This document shows positions 53,180-63,277 of a stretch of DNA of 64,000 bases, one piece after another (position 1 is the stretch's first letter; every line of letters starts with the position of its first letter). The translations under genes and the position numbers were made by a program. The notes under the pieces are model-generated. The model searched no databases and was not told the DNA's origin. It saw nothing but the letters and a program-made list of their open reading frames with translations. This DNA comes from Altererythrobacter xiamenensis. GTDB lineage: Bacteria > Pseudomonadota > Alphaproteobacteria > Sphingomonadales > Sphingomonadaceae. The stretch spans positions 248,001 through 312,000 of the forward strand of contig NZ_FXWG01000003.1 in the NCBI RefSeq assembly GCF_900177715.1. The letters are read 5' to 3'.

Positions 53180-55098
53180 TTCAACGCCCCCAATGAGCGG
53201 ACGATATGCTGCGCCGCTTCTTGCGGGCTCATTTCCACCGTATTGACCGTGATATCGGGCTTTTCCGGAGCTTCGTAAGGGCTGTCGATCCCCGTGAAGT
53301 TCTTCAGCTTGCCTTCGCGCGCCTTTTTGTAGAGGCCCTTTACGTCGCGTTCCTCGGCCACTTCCAGTGGCGTGTCGACGAAGATCTCGACGAACTCGCC
53401 TTCGGGCAGCATGTCGCGCACCATCTGGCGCTCCGCCCGGAAGGGGCTGATGAAGGCGGTCAGGACGATCAGCCCGGCGTCCGCCATCAGTTTGGCGACT
53501 TCGCCAATGCGGCGGATGTTCTCGATCCGGTCGGCGTCGGTAAAACCAAGATCCTTGTTCAGGCCGTGGCGGATATTGTCTCCGTCGAGCAAGAAGGTGT
53601 GGCGGTTCATCAGGTTGAGCGCCTTTTCAACCTCGTTGGCAATTGTCGATTTGCCTGAACCCGAAAGTCCGGTGAACCACAGGACTCGCGGGGTCTGGTT
53701 CTTGAGATTGGCGTGATCTTCGCGGCCGATGGAGGTCGGCTGCCAATGGACGTTCTGCGCGCGCCGCAGGCTGAAATGCAGCATCCCAGCGCCGACGGTG
53801 CGATTGGTTAGCTTGTCCACGAGGATGAACCCGCCAAGCGACTTGTTCTCGGCATAGGCTTCGAAAACGATCGGCTTGTCGGTCGTCACTTCGGCGACAC
53901 CGATAGAGTTCAGCTCGAGCGTCTTGGCTGCGAGATGGTCCATCGTGTTGACGTTGATCTCGTACTTCGGCTCGGCCACCGTTGCGGAAACCGTCTGGCT
54001 GGCAAGCTTGAGCCAGTAGCCTCGCCCCGGAAGCATGGCGTCATCATCGAGCCACACGATGGTGGCTTCGAACTGGTCCGATGCTTCGGGCGGGTCGTCG
54101 GCCGCCGCCAGCACGTTGCCGCGCGAGCAGTCGATCTCGTCCTCGAGGCAGATCGTGATGGACTGGCCGGCCTGCGCTTCTTCGATGTCCTGATCGTAGA
54201 GCACCAGCTTGCTCACGGTGCTGGTCTTTCCCGACGGCAATACGCGGACCGGGTCGCCGGGTCGGATCGTGCCCGTCGCGATCAGGCCGGAGAAACCCCG
54301 GAAATCGAGGTTGGGCCGGTTGACCCATTGGACCGGCATGCGGAACGGTTTCTCCGCGCTCTGCGTGCTTGCCAGCTCGACTGTTTCGAGATGCGCCACG
54401 AGCGGCGGCCCTTCGTACCACGGCGTATTTTCCGAGTTCGCAGTGATGTTGTCGCCCTTGAACCCGGAAATCGGCATGGCGGTGAAGCTCTCGATCCCGA
54501 TCTCGTCCGCGAACGCCTGATAATCGGCGACGATAGCGTCGTAGGTCGACTGGTCATAGTCGATGAGGTCCATCTTGTTCACGGCAAGCACGATATTGCG
54601 GATGCCGAGCTGATGGCACAGGAAGCTATGGCGCCGCGTCTGGACGAGCACGCCCTTGCGCGCGTCGATCAGGATCACGGCGAGGTCCGCGGTGGATGCG
54701 CCCGTGACCATATTGCGGGTGTACTGCTCGTGGCCGGGGCAGTCGGCGACGATGAACTTGCGTTTTTCGGTCGCGAAGAAGCGATAGGCGACATCGATCG
54801 TGATGCCTTGCTCACGTTCTGCGGCCAGGCCATCGACCAGCAGGGCGAAGTCGATCTCCTGTCCCTGCGTGCCGACCCGTTTGCTGTCGTTTTCCAGCGC
54901 GGCAAGCTGGTCTTCGAAGATCATCTTCGAATCGTACAGCAGCCGACCGATGAGCGTGCTCTTGCCATCATCGACGCTGCCACAGGTGATGAACCGCAGC
55001 ATTGTCTTGTCCTGGTGCTGCGCGAGGTAGGAATCGATATCCTCGGCGATCAGCGCGTCGGTCTTGTAAACCGGCTCGGTGGTAGGAGCGTCAGCCAT
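53176..55098 (-). CDS. cysNC: Bifunctional sulfate adenylyltransferase subunit 1 / adenylylsulfate kinase
   Basis: A 640-residue fusion. The CysN half is an EF-Tu-like GTPase ([34 protein letters not shown]) that activates CysD; the CysC half begins near residue 470 and has the P-loop [20 protein letters not shown]. Together with CysD it converts sulfate to APS and then PAPS. It overlaps cysD by one base (TGATG) and cysQ by four. PAPS made here can feed sulfate reduction and the sulfotransferase at 47111. Confidence 0.95.
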   Translation of the reverse strand: MADAPTTEPVYKTDALIAEDIDSYLAQHQDKTMLRFITCGSVDDGKSTLIGRLLYDSKMIFEDQLAALENDSKRVGTQGQEIDFALLVDGLAAEREQGITIDVAYRFFATEKRKFIVADCPGHEQYTRNMVTGASTADLAVILIDARKGVLVQTRRHSFLCHQLGIRNIVLAVNKMDLIDYDQSTYDAIVADYQAFADEIGIESFTAMPISGFKGDNITANSENTPWYEGPPLVAHLETVELASTQSAEKPFRMPVQWVNRPNLDFRGFSGLIATGTIRPGDPVRVLPSGKTSTVSKLVLYDQDIEEAQAGQSITICLEDEIDCSRGNVLAAADDPPEASDQFEATIVWLDDDAMLPGRGYWLKLASQTVSATVAEPKYEINVNTMDHLAAKTLELNSIGVAEVTTDKPIVFEAYAENKSLGGFILVDKLTNRTVGAGMLHFSLRRAQNVHWQPTSIGREDHANLKNQTPRVLWFTGLSGSGKSTIANEVEKALNLMNRHTFLLDGDNIRHGLNKDLGFTDADRIENIRRIGEVAKLMADAGLIVLTAFISPFRAERQMVRDMLPEGEFVEIFVDTPLEVAEERDVKGLYKKAREGKLKNFTGIDSPYEAPEKPDITVNTVEMSPQEAAQHIVRSLGALK

Positions 55099-56012
55099 CA
55101 GAAATAGCCCTCCTGCTTCTTCTTCTCCATCGAGGCGTCACCGCCATCCTTGTCGATCACGCGGCCCTGCCGTTCGCTGGTGGTGGTGAGCAGCATTTCC
55201 TGAACCACTTCGGAAAGCGTGGATGCGTCGCTTTCCACAGCGCCGGTCAGAGGGAAGCAACCGAGCGTGCGGAAGCGGACGTTGCGCATGGTGATTTCAG
55301 GTCTTTTGCCCATGACCTTTTCGAGACGTTCGATATCGTCGGCCATGAACAGGCCGCCATCGTGCACGAAGGTCGGACGCTCGGCGGCGAAATAGAGCGG
55401 CACGATCTCGATGTTTTCTGCCATGATGTATTGCCAGATGTCGAGTTCGGTCCAGTTGGACAGCGGGAAGACGCGTATGCTTTCGCCCTTCTTCTTGTTG
55501 GCGTTGTAGAGGTTCCAGAGTTCCGGCCGCTGGTTCTTCGGGTCCCAGCCGTGGCTTGCAGTACGGAACGAGAAGATGCGCTCTTTCGCCCGGCTCTTCT
55601 CCTCGTCGCGCCGCGCACCGCCGAATGCGGCGTCGAAACCATATTTGTCGAGCGCTTTCTTGAGGCCTTCCGTCTTCCACATGTCGGTGTGCAGCGGACC
55701 GTGATCGAAAGGATTGATCCCTCGCTCCTTCGCTTCGGGATTTTGATAGACGAGTAGGTCCATTCCGGCGTCCTGCGCGCTCTTTTCGCGCAGCTCGTAC
55801 ATCGCCTTGAACTTCCAGGTGGTATCCACATGGAGGAGCGGAAAGGGCGGCGGCGAGGGGTAGAATGCCTTTTTCGCGACATGCAGCATGACGGCGCTGT
55901 CCTTGCCGATCGAATAGAGCATGACGGGATTCTCGGCTTGGGCAACGACCTCGCGCATGATGTGGATCGCCTCTGCCTCGAGACGTTGAAGGTGTGTCAG
56001 GGGAGAGGTCAT
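55098..56012 (-). CDS. cysD: Sulfate adenylyltransferase subunit 2
   Basis: A 304-residue ATP sulfurylase small subunit. The PP-loop [19 protein letters not shown] (about residues 33-51) binds ATP, and [16 protein letters not shown] lies further on. Start 56012 ([20 protein letters not shown]) is the standard N-terminus; a longer frame to 56126 adds 38 non-conserved residues. It is the first gene of the cysD-cysNC-cysQ operon. Confidence 0.95.
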   Translation of the reverse strand: MTSPLTHLQRLEAEAIHIMREVVAQAENPVMLYSIGKDSAVMLHVAKKAFYPSPPPFPLLHVDTTWKFKAMYELREKSAQDAGMDLLVYQNPEAKERGINPFDHGPLHTDMWKTEGLKKALDKYGFDAAFGGARRDEEKSRAKERIFSFRTASHGWDPKNQRPELWNLYNANKKKGESIRVFPLSNWTELDIWQYIMAENIEIVPLYFAAERPTFVHDGGLFMADDIERLEKVMGKRPEITMRNVRFRTLGCFPLTGAVESDASTLSEVVQEMLLTTTSERQGRVIDKDGGDASMEKKKQEGYF

Positions 56013-56246
56013 ACCGTGCCTTGTTCGGGTTCTATTCCCGCCATGACCGCTTTCGATCATGATGTAACGGGATTTTATGCTGATCGTTGGGCTAGGGCCT
56101 CTAAGCGACGCGGTTGGCCAAGTCACGATTGAAGTAGTTTTCGCCTACGTGGTTTTTCTTGAATTGGCGTGCGCGCGTCGGGACCTCGCACATTGGAGAG
56201 GCGCGAGGCGCTTGCACCATGCGACGGCTTCTTGCATCAGGCTGGC

Positions 56247-57386
56247 GTGCAGACTTTCGCTTTCCATCCCTTCGAAGCGCCTGAGAACGCGCAAGCGATC
56301 AGGCATGATCTTCGCGCATTTCTGGCGGAAAACCAGCCGAATGACGAGCCTGTGAGGCGCGCCAATTGCTGGACGACTTTCGATCCCGGATTTTCGCGCG
56401 CTCTCGGGCAAGCAGGTTATATCGGGATGCTCTGGCCGAAAGAGTATGGCGGGCATGAGCGCGACCCGCTCGAGCGGTATATCGTGCTGGAGGAATTGCT
56501 CGCGGCGGGCGCTCCGGTGGGCGCGCACTGGATTGCGGACCGTCAGACAGGGCCATTGCTCCTGCGCTACGGGACCGAAGAACAGCGTCGGAAATATCTC
56601 CCCGGGATGGCGCGCGGCGAGCTTTACGCCTGCATCGGGTTGAGCGAGCCGGGATCGGGGTCGGACCTCGCATCTGTCCGGACCTCTGCCAGGCGCACGG
56701 AGGAGGGCTGGCTGATCAACGGGCAGAAGGTGTGGACCACTGGCGCGCACATCAGTCATGTCATGCTCGCGCTCATCCGCAGCGAGGAGGGCAGCGAACG
56801 TCAGCAGGGTCTCAGCCAGTTCCTGATCGACCTCGATACGCCCGGCGTCACCGTGCGACCGATCGAGGACATGTTCGGCGGGGCCGATTTCAACGAAGTC
56901 TTCTTCGAGGACGTCCTGATCCCGCACGGCGCACTGGTCGGAACCGAAGGCGAAGGCTGGAAACAGGCGACCGCCGAGCTCGCCCTCGAACGCTCCGGCC
57001 CCGAACGCTATCTGTCGAGCCATGCGCTCCTGGTCGAGTTGATCGATGCTTGCGGCGACGACGCCGATCCCGCGATCATCGCGACCATCGGTCGCCTGGT
57101 CAGCGATATGTGGACGCTGCGCCAGATGTCGATGTCGGTCGCGGCCAAGCTCGCCGCCGGGCATGATCCGACGGTCGAGGCTTCGATCGTCAAAGATTTG
57201 GGCAACACTTACGAGCAGGAATTGCCGCAGATGGTGCAGGCTGTCGTCGACCTCCAACTGACCGACGACAGCACGCTCGCGCGCATGCTCACGATGTTGC
57301 TGCAGGTATCGCCCAGCTTCTCGCTGAGGGGCGGGACGCGCGAGATACTGCGCGGTATCGTTGCAAGGGGGCTTGGCCTCAGATGA
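56247..57386 (+). CDS. Acyl-CoA dehydrogenase
   Basis: About 379 residues of an acyl-CoA dehydrogenase: SRALGQAGYIGMLWPKEYGG in the N-domain, CIGLSEPGSGSDLASVRTSA and LINGQKVWTTGAHISHV in the FAD beta-domain, and FSLRGGTREILRGIVARGLG at the C-terminus. The start is unsure; GTG 56247 gives VQTFAFHPFEAPENAQAIRH, which fits the family better than the longer frame to 56169. It overlaps the next, shorter dehydrogenase by 4 nt (ATGA), so the two may form one enzyme. Confidence 0.85.
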   Translation: MQTFAFHPFEAPENAQAIRHDLRAFLAENQPNDEPVRRANCWTTFDPGFSRALGQAGYIGMLWPKEYGGHERDPLERYIVLEELLAAGAPVGAHWIADRQTGPLLLRYGTEEQRRKYLPGMARGELYACIGLSEPGSGSDLASVRTSARRTEEGWLINGQKVWTTGAHISHVMLALIRSEEGSERQQGLSQFLIDLDTPGVTVRPIEDMFGGADFNEVFFEDVLIPHGALVGTEGEGWKQATAELALERSGPERYLSSHALLVELIDACGDDADPAIIATIGRLVSDMWTLRQMSMSVAAKLAAGHDPTVEASIVKDLGNTYEQELPQMVQAVVDLQLTDDSTLARMLTMLLQVSPSFSLRGGTREILRGIVARGLGLR

Positions 57387-58120
57387 GCGAGAACAGGGAA
57401 GCCCTCGTCGAAATGGCGGATGGATTGTTCGCGGACTTGCGCGGCAAGAGCGCCAGTGAATGCGAAGCGCCGCTCGCCGAAGCGGGGTTTGTAACTCTGC
57501 TTGTGCCCGAAGAAAATGGCGGTTTCGGTGGAGACTGGGGTGACCTTGCCGCGGTTCTGCGGCTTGCTGGTTTCCATGCGCTTGCCGCGCCCCTTGGTGA
57601 GCAGATCGTCGAGGCTGCGCGGGAGCATCACAACGACATTCCGTGCGACAGCGTTACGCTGGCTGCTTTTCTGCGCGTCTGCCAGGCGGCGGGCGCACTC
57701 GACGGATCGCTCAAGCTGGCTATCGACCACTGCAGCGAGCGGCAGCAGTTCGGACGTCCGCTGTCCAAATTCCAGGCCGTCCAGCAAAGCATAGCTCTGC
57801 TCGCGATGGAGGCGGGCGCGGCCAACTGCGCTGCGCAGGGTGCGGCAGCCGCGCTAGACCGCGGTGACGGGGCTTTCGAGATTGCCTGCGCCAAGCTGCG
57901 CGCGAATGAAGCGATGAAGCACGGTTCTGCGCTGGCGCATCAGGTCCATGGGGCGATCGGCTTTACGCGCGACTACCCGCTCCAGCAGCTGACGCGGCGG
58001 ATGATGGCGTGGCGGAGCGAAGGCGGGAATGACGCCTATTGGAGCACGCGCATCGGGAAACAGGCGCTGGAGTGGGGTGGCACCGGCCTGTGGGACAATC
58101 TGACCACGCGGACCGACTGA
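57383..58120 (+). CDS. Short acyl-CoA dehydrogenase-like protein, probably lacking the middle domain
   Basis: Only 245 residues, against about 340-390 for the family. An N-terminal part (APLAEAGFVTLLVPEENGGF) passes directly into C-terminal domain sequence (VCQAAGALDGSLKLAIDHCS, then RQQFGRPLSKFQAVQQSIAL). The central FAD beta-barrel is not seen, and the junction near residue 75-95 (EAAREHHNDIPCDSVTL) looks like an in-frame loss. It is still coupled to the full dehydrogenase upstream, so it may be a partner subunit rather than a pseudogene. Confidence 0.78.
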   Translation: MSENREALVEMADGLFADLRGKSASECEAPLAEAGFVTLLVPEENGGFGGDWGDLAAVLRLAGFHALAAPLGEQIVEAAREHHNDIPCDSVTLAAFLRVCQAAGALDGSLKLAIDHCSERQQFGRPLSKFQAVQQSIALLAMEAGAANCAAQGAAAALDRGDGAFEIACAKLRANEAMKHGSALAHQVHGAIGFTRDYPLQQLTRRMMAWRSEGGNDAYWSTRIGKQALEWGGTGLWDNLTTRTD

Positions 58121-58202
58121 AACAGGATGCCCGGCCTAACACTTGGGCCGCTCAAACCCTATCTACCTTGCAGCAACGACATTGAGGTGCGAGCAAGGCC
58201 GC

Positions 58203-58982
58203 ATGATTCGCGAAAGATTTCTAGACACTCAGGGCATCCACAATTTCCGCGACTACGGCGGATATGCGGTGGAGGGTGGCGGTACAGTCCGGCGCGGCCT
58301 GCTTTTCCGATCCGGCCAGCATGTCGAGGCAACGGATGAAGATCTGCGGGCCATCGCAAAGCTCGACATTCACACGGTAATCGACCTGCGCGGCCTCAGC
58401 GAACGCGAACGCAATCCCTGCCGCCGCGTGGAAGGGTTCAACGGCGAAGTCATCTTTTACGATGGCGAGACGTCGTCCAGCCCGCCTCATATGGACGTCG
58501 ATGCAAGTACCACGACAGCCGAGTATGCCCGCCAACGGATGATGGCCGTCTACGAGCGCATGCCGCGCAATCCGGCGATGATCGAGATGTTCGCACGCTA
58601 TTTCCGCGTGCTCGACGAGCGCGAAGGTGCCAGCCTCGTCCATTGTTTCGCTGGCAAGGACCGCACCGGCGTTGCCGCGACGTTGATGCTGCATGTCCTC
58701 GGCGCAAACCGCGATGATCAGATGCACGAGTTCCTCCTGACCAATCAGGCGCCGACGCTCGATGTTCTTCGGCAGCAATCGGTGCCGGGTATAGAGGAAC
58801 GGCTGGGCCGCAAGCTGGACGAGGACGCCGTTCGCGCGCTGCTCGAAGTGCACGAAGATTATCTCCACACCTATATCCGCGAGATCGAAAGCGAGCATGG
58901 ATCGCTCGATACGTTCATTTCCGGTGCCTTAGGTGTGGATGACGCAATGCGCGCCCGCTTGCGCGACAAGTTCGTGGCGTGA
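58203..58982 (+). CDS. Tyrosine/serine protein phosphatase (PTP-like)
   Basis: A 259-residue phosphatase of the Y_phosphatase3 class. The N-terminus IHNFRDYGGYAVEGGGTVRR is typical of the family, and the active site is HCFAGKDRTG (H-C-x5-R-T/S), with the nucleophilic Cys near residue 147. Substrates may be phosphotyrosine proteins or phosphoinositides. Start 58203 (MIRERFLDTQG) fits the family; the extension to 58143 does not add conserved sequence. Confidence 0.9.
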   Translation: MIRERFLDTQGIHNFRDYGGYAVEGGGTVRRGLLFRSGQHVEATDEDLRAIAKLDIHTVIDLRGLSERERNPCRRVEGFNGEVIFYDGETSSSPPHMDVDASTTTAEYARQRMMAVYERMPRNPAMIEMFARYFRVLDEREGASLVHCFAGKDRTGVAATLMLHVLGANRDDQMHEFLLTNQAPTLDVLRQQSVPGIEERLGRKLDEDAVRALLEVHEDYLHTYIREIESEHGSLDTFISGALGVDDAMRARLRDKFVA

Positions 58983-59050
58983 CACAAGCACCAAGGCTTC
59001 CCATATAGCGCGCGATAACGCGCACAACGATTTCTGGACGGACGAAAAAC

Positions 59051-60031
59051 ATGGCTACCCATCGCACAAAGATGCTCATCATCGGCTCCGGCCCGGCCGG
59101 GTATTCGGCCGCGATCTATGGTGCGCGCGCCATGCTCGAACCGATTGTGGTGCAGGGCCTCCAGCCCGGCGGCCAGCTGACGATCACGACCGATGTCGAG
59201 AATTATCCCGGCTTCGCGGATGTGATTCAGGGCCCGTGGCTGATGGAGCAAATGCAGAAGCAGGCAGAGCATGTCGGCACGCGGATGATGTGGGACACGA
59301 TCGTCGAGGTCGATCTCGACAATGGTCCTCCATACCGCGCGATCGGCGACAGCGGCGATGAATATATCGGCGATACGCTGGTGATCTGCACCGGCGCACA
59401 AGCCAAGTGGCTCGGCGTGCCCGGCGAACAGGAGCTCGGCGGCAAGGGCGTGTCTGCATGTGCGACCTGTGACGGTTTCTTCTATCGCGGCAAGAAGGTC
59501 GCGGTGATCGGCGGCGGCAACACCGCGGTTGAGGAAGCGCTATACCTTACCAACCATTCGGACGATGTGACGCTGATCCACCGCCGCGACGAACTGCGCG
59601 CCGAGAAGATCCTGCAGGAACGCCTGTTCAAATCGGACAAGATTTCGACGCTCTGGAACAAGACCGTGGACCGCTTCGAAGCGGGCGAGAACGGCGCGCT
59701 GTCGCATCTTGTACTGAAGGACACGCAGACCGGCGAGGAATCGACGCTGGAAGTCGATGGCGCATTCGTCGCCATTGGCCACGCCCCTTCGACCGAGCTG
59801 TTCAAGGGCAAGCTGCCGATGGACGGTGGCGGCTATCTGCTGACCGAGCCGGGCTCGCCCAAGACGGAGAAGCCGGGTGTTTTCGCAGCAGGCGACGTCA
59901 CCGATCACACGTATCGCCAGGCGGTAACCGCCGCCGGGATGGGCTGCATGGCGGCGCTCGACGCGGAGCGCTTCCTTGCGACGATGGATTTCGCCTCGAC
60001 CATGGATGCGGAAGCCGAAGCAGCGGAATAG
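59051..60031 (+). CDS. trxB: Thioredoxin-disulfide reductase
   Basis: A 326-residue flavoenzyme that reduces thioredoxin with NADPH. The FAD motif LIIGSGPAGYSAAIYGARA, the redox pair Cys137 and Cys140 (SACATCDGFF) and the NADPH motif VIGGGNTAVEEALYL are intact. A classic terminator follows at 60054-60088. Nothing is unusual. Confidence 0.96.
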   Translation: MATHRTKMLIIGSGPAGYSAAIYGARAMLEPIVVQGLQPGGQLTITTDVENYPGFADVIQGPWLMEQMQKQAEHVGTRMMWDTIVEVDLDNGPPYRAIGDSGDEYIGDTLVICTGAQAKWLGVPGEQELGGKGVSACATCDGFFYRGKKVAVIGGGNTAVEEALYLTNHSDDVTLIHRRDELRAEKILQERLFKSDKISTLWNKTVDRFEAGENGALSHLVLKDTQTGEESTLEVDGAFVAIGHAPSTELFKGKLPMDGGGYLLTEPGSPKTEKPGVFAAGDVTDHTYRQAVTAAGMGCMAALDAERFLATMDFASTMDAEAEAAE

Positions 60032-60053
60032 GCTGCCCCACGGGAAAAGGTCA

Positions 60054-60088
60054 GGGCCTCCGGCAATCGCTGGAGGCCCTTTCTTTTT
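60054..60088 (+). terminator. Intrinsic terminator after trxB
   Basis: GGGCCTCC (60054-60061) and GGAGGCCC (60072-60079) form an 8-bp GC-rich stem with a 10-nt loop, followed by TTTCTTTTT. It ends trxB and lies between trxB and the convergent MAPEG gene, which it may also serve from the other side. Confidence 0.88.
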
Positions 60089-60090
60089 GC

Positions 60091-60534
60091 CTAGAAGTGT
60101 ATGTCGAAGACGAATATTGTCGCGTGGAAGATCAGCGCGATAAGGACAAGGCTCGACAAGGCGAACAGCACGAAGCGCACCAGCACCCTGTTGGCGGTTA
60201 CCTGCACCAGCGAGTGGATGATGCGCAAACCGGCGTACATCCACGCCAGAAGCGCGTTCATCCCATCACCCTGGCCGACAATCGCCAGAACGATCGCGAC
60301 CGCATAGAACACCGTAGGTTGTTCATGCAGGTGATTGTAATTATGCGCTTTCCACTGAACGCTGTCGGGCAGGATATTGTCCAGATCCTTGCCGGTGCCG
60401 CCCTTGAGGTTGGCCGCGTCGATTTCCGGTGACTTGCTCATCGCGGGGATGCGCGTGGCATACATCCAGGCCCACATCACCATCGTCCAGATGGCAAGGA
60501 CGATAACAGGCTGCAGGATATCCATTCCGATCAT
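60091..60534 (-). CDS. MAPEG family membrane protein (second of a tandem pair)
   Basis: A 147-residue protein with four hydrophobic helices and MAPEG-type features (HNYNHLHEQPTVFYAVAIVL, LAWMYAGLRIIHSLVQVT). MAPEG proteins include glutathione transferases and leukotriene-type enzymes. The ATG at 60534 overlaps the stop of its upstream twin and has GGAG 8 nt before it. It is clearly a paralogue of the neighbour at 60531 (shared NYxHLxEQPTxFY). Confidence 0.85.
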   Translation of the reverse strand: MIGMDILQPVIVLAIWTMVMWAWMYATRIPAMSKSPEIDAANLKGGTGKDLDNILPDSVQWKAHNYNHLHEQPTVFYAVAIVLAIVGQGDGMNALLAWMYAGLRIIHSLVQVTANRVLVRFVLFALSSLVLIALIFHATIFVFDIHF

Positions 60535-60980
60535 GCGATTACTCCGGGGTCGGCAAAGAGGGTGGCCATGACAGCGCGCACCGCCAGGATCAACAGCGCG
60601 ATGGTCGAAAGCACGAAGATAAGGAAACGAATTCCGACGATGTTGACCAGTGCCTGCCAGAGCGAGTGGATGATCCGAAGGCCCACATAGATCCAGGCCA
60701 GCAGAACGTCCGTCGCACCCGCACCCATGATCGCAAGGATGATCACGGTCGGGTAGAAAATCGTCGGTTGCTCCATCAGGTGCGCGTAATTGTGAGACTT
60801 CCAGTTTACCTTGTCGGGCAGCACGCCCTCGAGGTCCTGACCGCGCCCGCCCGGGGCCGCGTTTTTGAGGTCCATTCCTGACTTGGCCATCGCGGGAAAC
60901 CGCGTGCCGGCGGTCCACAACAGCATGATCAGCGACCACACGACGAGCACCGCTGCCGGTGCGAGCATTTGAGCCTGCAT
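60531..60980 (-). CDS. MAPEG family membrane protein (first of a tandem pair)
   Basis: A 149-residue four-helix membrane protein. HNYAHLMEQPTIFYPTVIIL and LAWIYVGLRIIHSLWQALVN show the MAPEG family and near-identity in pattern to the downstream protein, so the two arose by tandem duplication. They are coupled by an ATGA overlap. The catalytic specificity cannot be told from sequence. Confidence 0.86.
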   Translation of the reverse strand: MQAQMLAPAAVLVVWSLIMLLWTAGTRFPAMAKSGMDLKNAAPGGRGQDLEGVLPDKVNWKSHNYAHLMEQPTIFYPTVIILAIMGAGATDVLLAWIYVGLRIIHSLWQALVNIVGIRFLIFVLSTIALLILAVRAVMATLFADPGVIA

Positions 60981-61041
60981 GGATTACCCTCCCTGTTTGG
61001 GCGCGAAACTGCGTGGAGCGGGTTCGATTGTCAAATGCAAC

Positions 61042-62004
61042 CTAGCACCCTGTGGAGATCGTTTCGGCGAAACGTGCAGGGTCGACATTGCCGCCGGTCA
61101 GCATGATGACAGTGTGCTCATCGAGCGCGACCTTGCCGGCGAGCGCTGCAGCCAGCGCCGCGGCACCACCGGGTTCGACGACAAGCTGCAATTGCGAGAA
61201 GGCAAAGCGCTGCGCCGCGCGCACCTCGTCATCGGTCACGGCAACGCCCGGATCGGCGCGACCCTGCAGTACGTCGAGGTTGATCAGCTTGGTCGCAGTG
61301 GGTTGCAGCGCATCGCAAATCGTTTCGGGCGCATCAGGACCGGCGCTGACGATCTCCCCCGCCGCGAGCGCTTGCCCCACCATGTCCCATCCGACCGGCT
61401 CGATCGGCACCACGGCGCTGTCGGGGCAGGCGAGGGCGAGGCCCGCTGCAAGCCCTCCGCCGCCGCAGCAGGCTACGATGCGCGAGGGCTGGCGACCGAG
61501 CTGCCCGGTGATCTCGATACCGGCGCTCCCCTGACCCTCGATCACCCAGGGATCGCCAAAGGCATGGACCAGCGTGCCGCCTCTTTCTTCGATGATCCGC
61601 GCTGCGACCTCGTCCCGGTCCTCGCCGGGACGTTTGTAGAGCACCACCTCGGCGCCAAGCGCGCGGGTGGCGTCAAGTTTCACCTGCGGCGCATTCTCGG
61701 GCATCACGATCACCGCCGGAATGCCGAGCCGCCGTGCCGCCCATGCGACGCCCTGCGCGTGATTGCCGGAGGAAACGGCGACCACGCCGCGCACTTTTTC
61801 CTCGTCGGAAAGCGCAGAGAGCCGGTGCCACGCGCCGCGGATCTTGAACGCGCCGATCGGCTGCAGGTTCTCCGCCTTCACCCAACAGGAAACGCCGTTG
61901 ATATCCATCGGCAGCAGCGGCGTTGGCGGCAGGATTGCGGCGACCTTTTCGGCGGCTTCGATCACGCCTTCTCGCGTCGGCTTGCGCATATCGTCTCGGA
62001 TCAT
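61042..62004 (-). CDS. Threonine/serine dehydratase (PLP-dependent)
   Basis: A 320-residue fold-type II PLP enzyme. The lysine that holds PLP is in GAFKIRGAWHRL, the substrate/cofactor loop is SSGNHAQGVAWAA, and the glycine loop is CCGGGGLAAGL. The short length, without the regulatory ACT domain of biosynthetic IlvA, suggests a catabolic threonine or serine ammonia-lyase. It is divergent from the polyamine gene at 62066, with a 61-nt gap. Confidence 0.88.
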   Translation of the reverse strand: MIRDDMRKPTREGVIEAAEKVAAILPPTPLLPMDINGVSCWVKAENLQPIGAFKIRGAWHRLSALSDEEKVRGVVAVSSGNHAQGVAWAARRLGIPAVIVMPENAPQVKLDATRALGAEVVLYKRPGEDRDEVAARIIEERGGTLVHAFGDPWVIEGQGSAGIEITGQLGRQPSRIVACCGGGGLAAGLALACPDSAVVPIEPVGWDMVGQALAAGEIVSAGPDAPETICDALQPTATKLINLDVLQGRADPGVAVTDDEVRAAQRFAFSQLQLVVEPGGAAALAAALAGKVALDEHTVIMLTGGNVDPARFAETISTGC

Positions 62005-62065
62005 TTGGCGGCTCTAGCGCATTTCGCTAGGGGAGCGACAAGAATCAAATTCGGAGAACCCCCAC

Positions 62066-63277
62066 ATGTCGACAGTCCTCGTAATCGGAGCCGGCGGCGT
62101 CAGCTCGGTCTGCGTCCACAAAATGGCGTTCAACCCCGACATCTTTTCGGAGATCCACCTCGCCAGCCGCACCAAATCGAAATGCGACGCGATCGCCGCG
62201 AGCGTCAAGGAGCGCGCCGGGGTGGATGTGGCGACGTATGAGGTCGATGCCGAGGAAGTCCCGGCGATGGTCAAACTGATCAAGACGGTCGGGCCGGAGC
62301 TGGTCGTCAATCTGGCGCTGCCGTATCAGGATCTTCCCATCATGGATGCCTGTCTGGAGGCGGGTGTCGATTATCTCGACACGGCCAACTACGAGCCGAA
62401 GGACGAGGCGAAGTTCGAATACAAGTGGCAGTGGGCCTATCACGACCGGTTCAAGGAAGCGGGCCTGATGGCGCTGCTCGGCTCGGGCTTTGATCCGGGC
62501 GTCACGTCCGTCTTCACCATGTGGCTGAAGAAGCACAAGCTGAAGACCATCCGCCAGCTCGACATCCTCGACTGCAATGGCGGCGATCACGGCCAGGCCT
62601 TCGCGACCAATTTCAACCCCGAAATCAACATCCGCGAAGTGACTGCGCCCGCGCGTCACTGGGAGAACGGCGAGTTCGTCGAGACCCCCGCAATGGGCAA
62701 GAAGGTGGAATTCGACTTCGAGAGCGTCGGCACCAAGAACATGTACATGATGTATCACGAGGAGCTGGAAAGCCTCGCCAAGTTCAATCCGGAGCTAGAG
62801 CGTGCGCGCTTCTGGATGACCTTCGGCGATGAATACATCAAGCACCTGACCGTGCTGCAGAATGTCGGCATGACGCGGATCGATCCGATCAAGTACAAGG
62901 GGCAGGAGATCATCCCGCTGCAGTTCCTCGCCGCGGTCCTGCCCAAGCCCGAAACGCTGGGCGAGACGACCAAGGGCAACACCAATATCGGCGTGATCGC
63001 GACCGGCGAAGCGCTCGACGGTTCGGGCGAGAAGACCTTCTACATCAACAATATCTGCAGCCACGAGGCAGCATACGAGGAAACCGGCAACCAGGCCGTG
63101 TCCTACACCACCGGCGTTCCTGCGATGATCGGTTCGGCGATGATGGTCACCGGCAAGTGGGAAGGTGACGGCGTGTTCAACATGGAGGAAATGGACCCCG
63201 ATCCCTTCATGGAGATGCTAAACGATCACGGCCTGCCTTGGCAGGTGAAGGAAATGGACGGGCCAGTCGACTTCTGA
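62066..63277 (+). CDS. Saccharopine dehydrogenase family protein (carboxynorspermidine synthase)
   Basis: A 403-residue reductase. The Rossmann motif VLVIGAGGVSSVCVHKMA begins the protein, and GSGFDPGVTSVFTMWLKKH lies near residue 143. It overlaps by one base (TGATG) with a gene for carboxynorspermidine decarboxylase, so the pair makes spermidine or norspermidine from aspartate semialdehyde and a diamine, a route known in many alphaproteobacteria. The name lys1 would mislead: the lysine pathway is not implied. Confidence 0.9.
   Translation: MSTVLVIGAGGVSSVCVHKMAFNPDIFSEIHLASRTKSKCDAIAASVKERAGVDVATYEVDAEEVPAMVKLIKTVGPELVVNLALPYQDLPIMDACLEAGVDYLDTANYEPKDEAKFEYKWQWAYHDRFKEAGLMALLGSGFDPGVTSVFTMWLKKHKLKTIRQLDILDCNGGDHGQAFATNFNPEINIREVTAPARHWENGEFVETPAMGKKVEFDFESVGTKNMYMMYHEELESLAKFNPELERARFWMTFGDEYIKHLTVLQNVGMTRIDPIKYKGQEIIPLQFLAAVLPKPETLGETTKGNTNIGVIATGEALDGSGEKTFYINNICSHEAAYEETGNQAVSYTTGVPAMIGSAMMVTGKWEGDGVFNMEEMDPDPFMEMLNDHGLPWQVKEMDGPVDF

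Noticed and set aside
60979..62241. A 420-residue plus-strand open frame opposite the dehydratase
   Set aside because: Antisense to an intact PLP enzyme and running into the start of the next plus-strand gene; no features of its own.
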